Below, one piece after another: positions 16,174-24,742 of a DNA stretch of 64,000 nt. Numbering within the stretch: position 1 is the stretch's first letter; every line of letters starts with the position of its first letter. Position numbers and translations under genes: made by a program. The notes beneath the pieces are model-generated. The model ran no database searches. It had not been told where the DNA came from and saw only the letters and a list, made by a program, of their open reading frames with translations. Source of the stretch: Thermovirga lienii DSM 17291 (GTDB lineage Bacteria; Synergistota; Synergistia; Synergistales; Thermovirgaceae); contig CP003096.1 of the NCBI GenBank assembly GCA_000233775.1, forward strand, positions 1,638,501 through 1,702,500. The letters are read 5' to 3'.

Positions 16174-17340
16174 ATGATTAGGACTGAAGAAATACTTACG
16201 TTAAGCGCTAGGCTCTCAGGTATCTTTTGGAAGCTCTGCAACACCTTGGCTGACGCTCCAGAAATTTCATCACAAGAGTACAATGCTTCTAACTTGCACG
16301 CAGAAACCCTAAAGCAATTTGGTTTCACTATAGAAAAACCCTTCGCTGACTCAGAAACAGCCTTCAGGGCGACTTATGGCCAAGGAAGGTTGAATTTTGC
16401 CTTCTTGGTGGAATATGACGCTCTTGAGGGGATAGGCCACGGATGTGGGCATAACCTCAGCGGCGCCATGACCAGTCTTGCAGCTGTATTGCTGTCTTTT
16501 CTTTCTTCCAGCCTTCCTCCTTTTCGGATCACAGTGTTCGGAACCCCCTCGGAGGAAAAAGGCAACTTCAAGGCCCATTTGGTGACCGAAGGACATTTTA
16601 GCGAAACCAACCTAGCCCTTATGTCTCACGCAACCTCCGGAAAAAGCCGCGCACACTTTCGTTCCCTGGCTATGAGCACCAGAGATTTCTCATTTGTCGA
16701 AGGTAAAAAGAAGCCAATTTGGGGGCAGATTAAGGGACCTAATCCCTTAGGAGCAATGGGGGACTTGATCACTACTCTGGAAAAACTTCAGGAACATGGC
16801 CCCCTGGCAAACGGAGTGATATTAAAATGCGGCAAAGACCCTCTTGAAACACTTTCCGAGACAACAGCTCGCTTCGCCTTCTGCTCCACCAAAAAGATAA
16901 AGATCGATGACTTTCTTGAAGAGCTTTATCAAGCGGCCTACCAGATAGCAGAAAAAAGGAACCTTATATTTGTACACAAAATAACAGAAAGGGACATTTG
17001 GGAATTTTTCCCAAACAAACCAGCAGAGGACGCCTTGTTTGAGGTCATGACGTCCTTGCAAATGGACCCAGAAAAATTCCCTCCCGGGGAGTTCGATGGG
17101 GCTTCCGATGTAGGCAACGTTAGCCAAGTTTGCCCCACCGTCCACCCCCTAATATCCATAAGCGGGGGAAAAATCAAAAGACACACTCCCGAGTTCGCCG
17201 CGGCCACCAAGACAAAGGAAGCTCGCAGCGCCCTCGTAAAAGGGGCAGCTGCGTTAGCCCTTTTGGTAGTTCGGTTTCTATCGGACGAAGCCTTACAGAG
17301 AAAAATCAAAGAGCACTTCACAAAGGAGAGAAAGCTCTAA
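16174..17340 (+). CDS. M20 family metal-dependent amidohydrolase/peptidase
   Basis: A 388-residue zinc amidohydrolase of the M20D type (aminobenzoyl-glutamate hydrolase/aminoacylase relatives). Metal and catalytic motifs are visible in order: YDALEGIGHGCGHN (about 83-96), GTPSEEKG (about 125-132), SHAT (about 149), and the C-terminal HTPEF (about 345). A dimerisation domain sits between. It would cleave an N-acyl or peptide-like amide in the cytoplasm. No clear ribosome site precedes ATG at 16174. Convergent with the GlcD gene, ten bases apart. Substrate not predictable. Confidence 0.8.
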   Translation: MIRTEEILTLSARLSGIFWKLCNTLADAPEISSQEYNASNLHAETLKQFGFTIEKPFADSETAFRATYGQGRLNFAFLVEYDALEGIGHGCGHNLSGAMTSLAAVLLSFLSSSLPPFRITVFGTPSEEKGNFKAHLVTEGHFSETNLALMSHATSGKSRAHFRSLAMSTRDFSFVEGKKKPIWGQIKGPNPLGAMGDLITTLEKLQEHGPLANGVILKCGKDPLETLSETTARFAFCSTKKIKIDDFLEELYQAAYQIAEKRNLIFVHKITERDIWEFFPNKPAEDALFEVMTSLQMDPEKFPPGEFDGASDVGNVSQVCPTVHPLISISGGKIKRHTPEFAAATKTKEARSALVKGAAALALLVVRFLSDEALQRKIKEHFTKERKL

Positions 17341-17350
17341 CTCCGGGAAG

Positions 17351-18766
17351 CTACTCCACCAATTTGCCAGGGTTCAATATCCCTTTAGGATCGAAGACCT
17401 GCTTTATACCCTTTATCAACCTTATCTGAGCTTCATCAAGGAACATACCAATGTACTTTTTGCGTTTTAACCCTATTCCATGTTCCCCTGACAGGGTACC
17501 TCCCAGTTTCTTCGTAACTTCGTAGAGGTCTATTCTTGCTCCCTCTATGGCCTCATGCCAATCTACTCGGTCCTCTCCTGCCAAGAGGTTAATATGCACG
17601 TTCCCATCCCCTGCGTGACCATAATTTGCTGCCTCCAGGTCCCACTTTCTGCAGACCTCGTCGACCGCCTTTATAAGTGCAGGAACTTCCTTTATGGGCA
17701 CAGAGATATCCTCTTTTGCATACTTGGTATAGAAGGCCATGACGGCTTCCGCTATACCTTTTCTGGCCTTCCAGAGTTTTTCTCTAAAGTTGCGATTGTC
17801 GGCAACGAAGACTTCAAGAGCACCACTTTCCAGGCACATGTCCCCAACCTTTTCATACTCATCGGCCAATACTTCGGGATCGTTCCCTTCCAATTGTATT
17901 ATCAAATGGGCTCCAGCATCATCGAAAGGCAATGAACTTCCAAGATATCGGGAAACTATCTTGAGCGCCCTTCTATCCATGAACTCCAATGCTACTGGAA
18001 CTATCTTCGCCTCAGTTATGACCTTGGGAACAAAGGATATGGCATCTTCTACCTTTTCGAACGGAACCAAAAGATCCACTATCCGCTCCTGAAGGGGAAC
18101 CAATTTGAGGATAATCTTGGTCACCACACCCAAAGTTCCTTCCGAACCAACCATAAGATGGACCAGGTCCAAACCGGTAACGTCCTTGCGCCTTTTTCCT
18201 CCAAACCAAGTGATCTCCCCAGAGGGCAAGACTACTTCAAGGCCCAAAACGTTCGCCCCAGTGGTTCCATATTTTATGACCTTGTTGCCTCCGGCGTTCT
18301 CGGCCACGTTGCCTCCTATGAAGGATGCGTCTCCACTGCATGGGTCCCCTGCGTACTGAAGGGAATGCTTCATCGCCACCGACTGTATCTCCGAGGTAAC
18401 GACTCCAGGTTCAACTGTAACTGTAAGGTTCTCCAGGTCCAACTCCAAAATGCGGTTCATCTTCTCAAAGGACATAATTATCCCACCAAAAGCGGGAACT
18501 GCCCCTCCAGAAAGGCCTGTGCCTGCCCCCCTCGGAGTCACAGGAATAACTTTATCGTTCGCATATGCCATGATTCTGGAGACATGTTCTGTGCTCTCAG
18601 GGAATACCACAACGTCTGCACAGTACTGGCGGTCCCAAAACTGCACTCCCACTTCGTCCCTGGAATATGCGAGCCTTTTTTCCTCATCTACGGATACGTT
18701 ATGAGGTCCCACTATTGCGCAGAGGTCCTCTATTACTTTGTCGGTTACAGGCATGAAAGCAGTCAC
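17351..18766 (-). CDS. FAD-binding 2-hydroxyacid dehydrogenase, GlcD/D-lactate dehydrogenase family
   Basis: A 471-residue flavoprotein of the GlcD family. PP-loop for FAD: PRGAGTGLSGGAVP (about 74-87). Further family landmarks are GSEGTLGVVTKI (about 203-214), NYGHAGDGNVHIN (about 385-397) and GTLSGEHGIGLKR (about 427-439). It oxidises a 2-hydroxyacid such as lactate or glycolate. GTG at 18766 overlaps the etfA stop by one base with GGGGG 8 bases upstream, so it is the third gene of etfB-etfA-glcD. This arrangement matches Etf-coupled lactate dehydrogenases, including electron-confurcating ones. Substrate and bifurcation are inferred. Confidence 0.88.
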   Translation of the reverse strand: MTAFMPVTDKVIEDLCAIVGPHNVSVDEEKRLAYSRDEVGVQFWDRQYCADVVVFPESTEHVSRIMAYANDKVIPVTPRGAGTGLSGGAVPAFGGIIMSFEKMNRILELDLENLTVTVEPGVVTSEIQSVAMKHSLQYAGDPCSGDASFIGGNVAENAGGNKVIKYGTTGANVLGLEVVLPSGEITWFGGKRRKDVTGLDLVHLMVGSEGTLGVVTKIILKLVPLQERIVDLLVPFEKVEDAISFVPKVITEAKIVPVALEFMDRRALKIVSRYLGSSLPFDDAGAHLIIQLEGNDPEVLADEYEKVGDMCLESGALEVFVADNRNFREKLWKARKGIAEAVMAFYTKYAKEDISVPIKEVPALIKAVDEVCRKWDLEAANYGHAGDGNVHINLLAGEDRVDWHEAIEGARIDLYEVTKKLGGTLSGEHGIGLKRKKYIGMFLDEAQIRLIKGIKQVFDPKGILNPGKLVE

Positions 18767-19779
18767 TACTCTTTCCCCCTTTGCTCTTTTATCTTCTCTA
18801 TTATCCTGGGGACTATATCGAAAAGGTCTCCACAAAGGGCAATGTCTGCAACTCTGAATATAGGAGCCTCGGGATCTTTATTTATGGCCACCACGAAATC
18901 CGCTGTCTGCATTCCTGCAAGGTGCTGAACCGACCCGGAGATCCCCACCGCAAAATAAACCTTAGGAGAGACCACCTTACCGCTCAGACCAACCTGATGA
19001 GGATAGCTTATCCACTTGTTATCTACTGCAGCCCTGCTAGCACCGACGCCTCCACCAAGAAGGGACGCCAACTCCCTCAATAGGTTGAAATTCTCAGCCT
19101 TCTTAAGCCCCTTACCACCAGAGACTACGACATCAAGGTCTTGAATATTGACATCCATTCCCTCCTGGTGTTCCTTGCCCAAGACCTCAATGGAGCTTGT
19201 GAAAACTTCTCCAGGAAGGTCTGGATGCTCAACTCGGGCTTTGCGTCCTCTGTTGGGCTTGGGGACAGGGAAGGTCCTGGGTCTTACCGTCGCCATCTGA
19301 GGCAAGTGGTTGGGCGTTTGGATGGTGGCCATTATGTTGCCTCCAATTGCTGGCCTAGTCTGCAAGAGAAGGCCAGTATCAGCATCTATATCCAGACCCG
19401 TGCAGTCTGCTGTGAGGCCTGTATGAACTTTGGCCGCCACCGCAGGCATGTATGTTCTTCCTGAAGTAGTCGCTGGGGCCAAAACTATCTGGGGGTTCCT
19501 TCCCTTTATCAAGTAGCTTATGACATTCGTATATACCTCTTGATTGAAGTACCTAAACGGCTCCCCTACGACGCACAAAACCACATCGGCTCCCCACCAT
19601 GCAAGGTCTTCCACGTTCATGTCAACGCGGTCGTACATCAGTAGAGTCGTGACCTTTGTTCCTAATCTGTCTGCCAGCTCCCTGGCCTTGGCCGTAAGCT
19701 CTACCGTCGCAGAATGAAGGGTCCCTTCCCTTATCTCTCCTATAACTAGAATCTCACCAGAACGATTACTTCTCTGCAT
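18766..19779 (-). CDS. etfA: electron transfer flavoprotein subunit alpha
   Basis: A 337-residue EtfA. The C-terminal FAD domain is clear: VGASRAAVDNKW, PHQVGLSGKVVSPKVYFA and GISGSVQHLAGMQTADFVVAIN (about 215-285). There is no N-terminal ferredoxin domain, unlike LctC of Acetobacterium. ATG at 19779 has GGAGG 8 bases upstream and overlaps the end of etfB by 14 bases. Pairs with EtfB and passes electrons to or from the GlcD-type dehydrogenase encoded next. Confidence 0.93.
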   Translation of the reverse strand: MQRSNRSGEILVIGEIREGTLHSATVELTAKARELADRLGTKVTTLLMYDRVDMNVEDLAWWGADVVLCVVGEPFRYFNQEVYTNVISYLIKGRNPQIVLAPATTSGRTYMPAVAAKVHTGLTADCTGLDIDADTGLLLQTRPAIGGNIMATIQTPNHLPQMATVRPRTFPVPKPNRGRKARVEHPDLPGEVFTSSIEVLGKEHQEGMDVNIQDLDVVVSGGKGLKKAENFNLLRELASLLGGGVGASRAAVDNKWISYPHQVGLSGKVVSPKVYFAVGISGSVQHLAGMQTADFVVAINKDPEAPIFRVADIALCGDLFDIVPRIIEKIKEQRGKE

Positions 19780-20578
19780 TATCCTTACCTCCATCCAAAA
19801 CTCCCATGGAGTGAAGCTCCTTCAAAAGATGCTCTATCCCCTTGTCGAGATCCTTTCCTTTGTAAAAGGCCCCTTCCCTAGTAACCTTAGGATAGAAGAT
19901 CTTTACTACCCTCGTGGGCGAACCTGAAAGTCCAACCTCCTCAGGATTTAGGCCTACCTTTTCGTGATCCCATTTGACAACGTCGAAACGCCTGGCCTTT
20001 TTCTTACCTGCAAGGGTAGGCATCGAAGGCTCGTTGAGGTCCCTAAGGACCGTAAGTAGGCAGGGCAGGGGTAGTCTCTGTATCTCCACACCATCCTCCA
20101 CAGTTCTTCGAACTACGGCAGAATCCTTTTCGATGTCCAATTGACTCACATACGTGCTGAAGGGAAGGCCCAACATGACAGCCACCTCAGGCCCCACCTG
20201 GCCTGTTTCTCCATCAGTAGCTTTTTCCCCTGCCAAGATCAAGTCGTAGGGCCCCGTTTTAGCTATCGCAGCTGCAAGGGTCTTTGCTGTAGCCCACGTG
20301 TCAGCTGCCGCAAAACAAGGGTCAGTAAGTAAAAACACCTCATCAACCCCAAGGGCAACGGCCTCCCTTAAGGCCTCCTCGGCCTGAGGCGGGCCCATGG
20401 AAAAGACTCTCACCTTGCCTCCAAACTTTTCCCTCAAATCAATAGCGCACTCAATGGCGTGAAGATCCAGAGGATTGATTATGGCTCCGACTCCAGACCT
20501 CACCATAGTACCCTTTTCTTCGTCCATCTTAACTTCGTCTGAATCAGGAACTTGTTTCACCAATACAGCAATAAGCAC
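19766..20578 (-). CDS. etfB: electron transfer flavoprotein subunit beta
   Basis: A 270-residue EtfB beginning with the canonical strand LIAVLVKQVPDSDEVKMD. INPLDLHAIECAIDL and the nucleotide-binding loop AGEKATDGETGQVGPEVA (about 115-132) are as expected. It forms the Etf heterodimer with EtfA. The start is GTG at 20578 with GGAAGTGG upstream. First gene of the etfB-etfA-glcD operon; the promoter lies in the 245-base gap shared with typA. Confidence 0.93.
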   Translation of the reverse strand: MLIAVLVKQVPDSDEVKMDEEKGTMVRSGVGAIINPLDLHAIECAIDLREKFGGKVRVFSMGPPQAEEALREAVALGVDEVFLLTDPCFAAADTWATAKTLAAAIAKTGPYDLILAGEKATDGETGQVGPEVAVMLGLPFSTYVSQLDIEKDSAVVRRTVEDGVEIQRLPLPCLLTVLRDLNEPSMPTLAGKKKARRFDVVKWDHEKVGLNPEEVGLSGSPTRVVKIFYPKVTREGAFYKGKDLDKGIEHLLKELHSMGVLDGGKDNAEK

Positions 20579-20823
20579 TCTACCACTTCCTTTTCTTTGT
20601 TAGCGCTTTCGCCAAATAACCAAAATACTCATCGAGAAAGTATACCTTATTGTCATGCTCCTTGCCATACCCCTCAAGGAAAACCCATTCATTGGGAAAT
20701 TGGTTGAATGCCCGACAACAGGGAGAATATTATGGCCTTTTCTGAAAATTGCAGTATAATACATCTCTGTTTAGTCTTATTTAGGCTTTTGCGCTTGCAG
20801 TACAATCAGGAGGGTAGAATTTA

Positions 20824-22701
20824 ATGAGAGACATATCGAAAATACGAAACGTTGCCATAATAGCCCACATAGACCACGGCAAGACCACGCTGCTTGATTC
20901 GGTCTTCAAGGCCGCAAAGCTCTTCCGGGATAACGCCAGGGTAGAAGAAAGAATAATGGACAACAATGCCCTAGAGAGGGAAAGGGGCATTACCATCCGG
21001 GCAAAACACTGTTCCGTCGAATGGAACGATTACCTGATCAACATAATTGACACGCCAGGACATGCCGACTTCTCCGGAGAAGTAGAGCGCATAATATCCA
21101 TGGTGGACTCCGCCTTGCTCTTGGTAGACGCCAATGAAGGTCCGATGCCTCAAACAAGATACGTGCTAATGCGGGCCTTAAAGGCAGGACTTAAGCCCAT
21201 AGTCGTGGTAAACAAAGTTGACCGCCCAAACGCCGCCATAAACGAGGCCCTGAACGCCACCTTCGACCTGTTCCTTGAGCTAGGGGCAACGGAGGAACAG
21301 GCGGACTTTCCGGTTCTGTACGGCTCAGGACTTCACGGTTGGTTCGTAAGAAACTTGGAAGACGAGCCCAGGGGAATGGATCCCCTGTTTGAAACCATAA
21401 TAGATTTCGTACCTCCCCCAAAAGGAGATCTGGATAAACCCTTTCTCATGCAAGCCACGAGCATAACATGGAACGACTACATAGGCCGGGTAGGATGCGG
21501 CAGGATAGTCCAAGGAAAGATCAAAAAGGGCGACATTATAGTAAGAACAAGCACCGCCTGGACGGACAAGGATAAAAACCAATGGGATATAATAAACCAA
21601 GAGAGGGCAAAGGTCACTCACCTCTGGTTAACCAAAGGCTTCAAGCTCACGGAGGTAGAGGAAGCCTCAGCGGGCGACGTGGTCTGGATAGCCGGTCCGG
21701 AGGATATATCCATAGGTGACACCCTGAGCTTTGAGGAGAACTCCCAAGAACCCCTTTCCCCTCTGGAGATAGAGGAACCCACGGTCTCCATGTTCTTTCT
21801 GGTGAACAACGGCCCCTTCGCGGGAAAAGAAGGCAGAGCTGTGACGCTTAGGCAAATAAAAGAACGCCTACTTCAGGAGGCCAGGGTAAACGTGGCTTTG
21901 AGAGTGGAGGACATAGGAAGGCCTGACGGATTGAAAGTTTCAGGTCGAGGAGAGCTTCACCTTGCGATTCTCATAGAGGAAATGAGAAGAGAGGGCATGG
22001 AGCTATGCGTCTCAAGGCCTGAGGTCATCACTAAACGAGACGAAAATGGAAACCTGCTGGAGCCAATGGAGCAACTGATAGTGGACGTCCCAGAGGAATA
22101 TCAGGGCGTGGTCATAGAAAAAGTTTCAAGGCGGAAAGGAGAGTTTACCAGCGCCCATAATCTGGGTACTGGCCTCATGCGGTTGGAATTTAACATACCT
22201 ACTAGGGGCCTCATCGGCTACAGGACTGAGTTCTTGACGGATACCAGGGGCTTGGGAATCATGTCCTCTCGGTTCATAGGTTACGACCTCTGGAGAGGCG
22301 AAATATCTGGAAGGAACAGAGGTTCCATGGTGAGCATGGATAGCGGCGAAGCCACGAGCTACCAACTAGAGAACCTTCAGCAGAGAGGCGTTCTCTTCAT
22401 ATCACCCATGGACAAGGTCTACGAAGGCATGGTGATAGGAGAACATTCTAGAGGCAATGACCTGCCTTGCAATCCAACCAAGAAAAAACATGTAACCAAC
22501 CATCGTTCCTCTACCAAGGAAAGCACCGTAGTTTTGGATGTACCCAGGAAACTGACCTTGGACGCCGCACTGGAGTGGATAGCCGAAGACGAATTGGTGG
22601 AGGTCACCCCGCTCTCTGTGAGGGTTAGAAAGAGCATATTGAATCATGAAGCAAGGAAGAAGGCAGCAAAGAAAGCAAAGAATCAAGAAAGTGCCGCTTA
22701 A
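20824..22701 (+). CDS. typA: ribosome-associated GTPase TypA/BipA
   Basis: A 625-residue translational GTPase, slightly longer than the usual ~610. G-motifs: [12 protein letters not shown] (about 15-26), RGITI (G2 region, about 57-61), DTPGHADF (about 78-85) and NKVDRP (about 131-136). EF-G-like domains follow, then the TypA-specific C-terminal domain ([39 protein letters not shown]). Acts on the ribosome in stress adaptation and subunit assembly. GGAGGG lies 8 bases before ATG; TATAAT at 20755-20760 is a likely -10 box. Monocistronic, ended by a strong hairpin. Confidence 0.97.
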   Translation: MRDISKIRNVAIIAHIDHGKTTLLDSVFKAAKLFRDNARVEERIMDNNALERERGITIRAKHCSVEWNDYLINIIDTPGHADFSGEVERIISMVDSALLLVDANEGPMPQTRYVLMRALKAGLKPIVVVNKVDRPNAAINEALNATFDLFLELGATEEQADFPVLYGSGLHGWFVRNLEDEPRGMDPLFETIIDFVPPPKGDLDKPFLMQATSITWNDYIGRVGCGRIVQGKIKKGDIIVRTSTAWTDKDKNQWDIINQERAKVTHLWLTKGFKLTEVEEASAGDVVWIAGPEDISIGDTLSFEENSQEPLSPLEIEEPTVSMFFLVNNGPFAGKEGRAVTLRQIKERLLQEARVNVALRVEDIGRPDGLKVSGRGELHLAILIEEMRREGMELCVSRPEVITKRDENGNLLEPMEQLIVDVPEEYQGVVIEKVSRRKGEFTSAHNLGTGLMRLEFNIPTRGLIGYRTEFLTDTRGLGIMSSRFIGYDLWRGEISGRNRGSMVSMDSGEATSYQLENLQQRGVLFISPMDKVYEGMVIGEHSRGNDLPCNPTKKKHVTNHRSSTKESTVVLDVPRKLTLDAALEWIAEDELVEVTPLSVRVRKSILNHEARKKAAKKAKNQESAA

Positions 22702-22709
22702 AAGTTCCC

Positions 22710-22740
22710 ATAGGGGCCCTTGTACGTAAAGGGCCCCTAT
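22710..22740. terminator. terminator hairpin between convergent typA and GGDEF genes
   Basis: ATAGGGGCCCTT, short loop, AAGGGCCCCTAT: a GC-rich 12-bp stem covering the end of both convergent genes. T-run is short. Confidence 0.7.
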
Positions 22741-23648
22741 TACCCTACTGTTACCCGATTCCTGCCGGACCTCTTGCTCTCATAGAGGAGATCATCGGCT
22801 CTTTTTATGACGCTCTCCATGGTGTCTTCGTCCTGAAATAACGTAGCCCCTATAGATATGGTAGCACGTAACCTCTTACCCTCGTGTACTATGAAGGACT
22901 TCTCTACCAGCACCCTTATCCTCTCGGCCACCTTTGAGAGTTCCGTTTGATCCACGTTCCTTATTACTCCAAGAAACTCCTCCCCTCCCCAGCGCCCAAA
23001 AACATCGAAGGGCCTGGAGTTGTTTATAAGGGTATTAGACAACATCTTCAGGACCTCGTCCCCCACCTCATGTCCATGGGTATCGTTAAAGCTCTTGAAG
23101 TGATCAATATCCATGAACAAGACGCCGAAAGGCACTTTTAGGCGCTTCCTTTCCTCGATCCTGGTCTTGATCTCATGCTCCATGTACCTCCTGTTTGGTA
23201 AACCTGTCAGGGCATCCAGCATTGCCAATCTCTCAAGCTCCATAAGCCGTAACCTGTTCGCCTCTATGGAGGTCATGTCGCTGAAAAGCTCCACGGCACC
23301 CACTACCTCACCCTCTGAGTTTCTCAGCGCTCCCGCCCTTACCCACACGGGGACCCTGTGGCCCTTTTTGTGATGCAGGTAAACCTCAGCGTCTCTATTT
23401 TTGCCCGTCGCCATGGCCAAAGCTAAAGGACACATGCCCCTGCAAAGATCGTTCCCCTCTTCATCAACGTGCATCAATATATCCTTGGAGCACGGAGTAC
23501 CCAAGACCTCCCAAGCTGCAAAACCTGTTATCCTCTCCGCTGCCTTGTTCCAAAACCTTATTACCCTATCTTTGTCTACGATATATAACCCATCGTTCAG
23601 ACTGTCGATTATCTCCCGATAAAAATCTTCTTCAAAATGCATCTCCAT
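22740..23648 (-). CDS. PAS-GGDEF diguanylate cyclase
   Basis: A 302-residue protein with an N-terminal PAS sensor (EIIDSLNDGLYIVDKDRVIRFWN onward, about 10-120) and a C-terminal GGDEF domain (about 135-300) with active-site GRWGGEEF. The inhibitory c-di-GMP I-site RxxD (RPFD) precedes GGEEF by five residues, so product inhibition is expected. No transmembrane segment is seen; it is cytoplasmic. PAS may bind heme, flavin or another ligand. ATG at 23648 is chosen because GGGGGG is 8 bases upstream. It lies 5 bases after the Fe-S protein gene, so the two are co-transcribed. Confidence 0.92.
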   Translation of the reverse strand: MEMHFEEDFYREIIDSLNDGLYIVDKDRVIRFWNKAAERITGFAAWEVLGTPCSKDILMHVDEEGNDLCRGMCPLALAMATGKNRDAEVYLHHKKGHRVPVWVRAGALRNSEGEVVGAVELFSDMTSIEANRLRLMELERLAMLDALTGLPNRRYMEHEIKTRIEERKRLKVPFGVLFMDIDHFKSFNDTHGHEVGDEVLKMLSNTLINNSRPFDVFGRWGGEEFLGVIRNVDQTELSKVAERIRVLVEKSFIVHEGKRLRATISIGATLFQDEDTMESVIKRADDLLYESKRSGRNRVTVG

Positions 23649-23653
23649 TGGCA

Positions 23654-24334
23654 TCACCCCCCTATATATTTTCTCGTGTAGGGACAGGCAACTATGCACA
23701 TTCCGCATATTAACTTGCCTATGTCGGGTTTTGAGGCTTCTATTTTCGTTCTCTCATAACATTTCCAAACATCGAAGAAATCCTCCCTATCGAGGGCTAC
23801 ATTCCAATTTTTACCTGAAGGAGCAGAGACAGGACAAATTTTGACGCAGCATTTACAGTCACCGCATTTGGATTGGACTACCGGCTTACCGAAGGGTACC
23901 TCAAGGTCAGTTAAAATAGATGTGAAGCGCAGAGCCGATCCATACTCCTCGGTAACAAGTAGGGCGCATTTACCTATCCACCCCAGGCCGCTTCTAGTAG
24001 CCACGGTCTTGTGAGGCAAGGGCATCCTCAAATCTGAGGGAACCTCATGTACCGTGGGAGGTAAACTTTTGGCTTTAGCGCCCATAGAGAGTATCATTTT
24101 CTCCGCCATTGAGCCTAAACGCGACAAGGACTGATTGGCGTGATCGTAGAGTTTCGCGTAATCAGGGGTGGGACCATTTACGATCCCTTTTATGACCTCC
24201 GGATCCAACGGATAGCCGATGGAAACACCATAAGGGAGTTCTGGATATGGTGTAACATCATGCAGATCTGCGAACCCCACGAGAGCAGCTCCGCTATCCA
24301 GCAGGCGTTCTTTGAGTTCCGTAAAGAAATCCAT
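23654..24334 (-). CDS. short QueG-like Fe-S oxidoreductase with 4Fe-4S double cluster
   Basis: A 226-residue protein resembling epoxyqueuosine reductase (QueG) but shorter, without the C-terminal HEAT-like domain. LRMPLPHKTVATRSGLGWIGKCALLVT (about 102-128) corresponds to the cobalamin-binding core, and two [4Fe-4S] clusters are held by CGDCKCCVKICP (about 157-168) and CGMCIVACP (about 210-218). Likely a reductase using cobalamin, but not necessarily queuosine-specific. AAGGAAGGG precedes ATG. Divergent from the Tyr-leader/symporter operon; upstream of the GGDEF gene. Confidence 0.8.
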   Translation of the reverse strand: MDFFTELKERLLDSGAALVGFADLHDVTPYPELPYGVSIGYPLDPEVIKGIVNGPTPDYAKLYDHANQSLSRLGSMAEKMILSMGAKAKSLPPTVHEVPSDLRMPLPHKTVATRSGLGWIGKCALLVTEEYGSALRFTSILTDLEVPFGKPVVQSKCGDCKCCVKICPVSAPSGKNWNVALDREDFFDVWKCYERTKIEASKPDIGKLICGMCIVACPYTRKYIGG

Positions 24335-24361
24335 GGTTTACCCTTCCTTTCCAAAAAGAAG

Positions 24362-24391
24362 TTGACAAACATGGAGCCTTGGTGATATTCT
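24362..24391 (+). promoter_or_regulatory. promoter for the leader-peptide/symporter operon
   Basis: TTGACA at 24362-24367, an 18-base spacer, and TATTCT at 24386-24391. Transcription would start near 24398, about 45 bases before the leader peptide start. Confidence 0.5.
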
Positions 24392-24441
24392 TCCTCATAA
24401 TTTAACACACAATATAAACAAAAGAAAACATGGAGGACAAA

Positions 24442-24546
24442 ATGGCCGCCACTAGATTCTTCGCCCTTGATTACTATTATTACTTGTACTTTACCCCGCA
24501 TCGAACCGATTCGGGCGAGGTCGGCTATTTTGTGAAAGCAGGGTAA
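24442..24546 (+). CDS. candidate attenuator leader peptide, rich in Tyr and Phe
   Basis: A 34-residue frame with its own ribosome site (GGAGG, 5 bases before ATG). It carries Phe-Phe at residues 6-7, four consecutive Tyr at 11-14 (codons TAC TAT TAT TAC, 24472-24483), Tyr16 and Phe17, and again Tyr29-Phe30. Such a run is the hallmark of leader peptides of aromatic-amino-acid operons (compare pheL and pheM of E. coli). It ends 28 bases before an intrinsic terminator and sits ahead of a transporter operon. It is therefore read as a sensor of charged tRNA-Tyr/Phe rather than a functional protein. Confidence 0.65.
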   Translation: MAATRFFALDYYYYLYFTPHRTDSGEVGYFVKAG

Positions 24547-24611
24547 GTGCAAGATTCACAACCTAGGGCTTTCCAATCCGCCTTCCCCGATCGGGGAAGG
24601 CGGATTTTTTT
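24513..24611 (+). terminator. attenuator: antiterminator segment plus intrinsic terminator
   Basis: The terminator is a perfect 14-bp stem, AATCCGCCTTCCCC at 24575-24588 and its complement at 24593-24606, with a T-run to 24611. The upstream segment GGGCGAGGTCGG (24513-24524) can pair with the first terminator arm over 10 of 12 positions including G-U pairs, giving a competing antiterminator. That segment can in turn pair with CCCG/CGAA text just before it (24494-24506). This is the classical 1:2, 2:3, 3:4 layout. Pairings were judged by eye only. Confidence 0.65.
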
Positions 24612-24634
24612 ATTTATAAACGGAGGTGATTAAA

Positions 24635-24742
24635 ATGCATCAGACCGATGGGTTCGTACTATTTTCCATGTTGGCAATTTTGGCTGGCATACTCTTTCCC
24701 ATATGGATACTAATCACAGACAGGGGGGAGAATCATGATTAA
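24635..24742 (+). CDS. very small membrane protein, probable symporter accessory subunit
   Basis: A 35-residue frame with one hydrophobic helix (residues 7-27, VLFSMLAILAGILFPIWILIT) flanked by polar ends. It has a near-perfect ribosome site (GGAGGTGATT, 4 bases before ATG) and overlaps the start of the symporter gene by eight bases, so translation is coupled. Small single-helix partners encoded directly before SSS-family symporters are known in other bacteria, and this fits that pattern (inference). Confidence 0.7.
   Translation: MHQTDGFVLFSMLAILAGILFPIWILITDRGENHD

Noticed and set aside
24500-24611. T-box riboswitch upstream of the symporter
   Set aside because: No T-box sequence (AGGGTGG-type) precedes the terminator; the coding leader with Tyr codons explains the region better.
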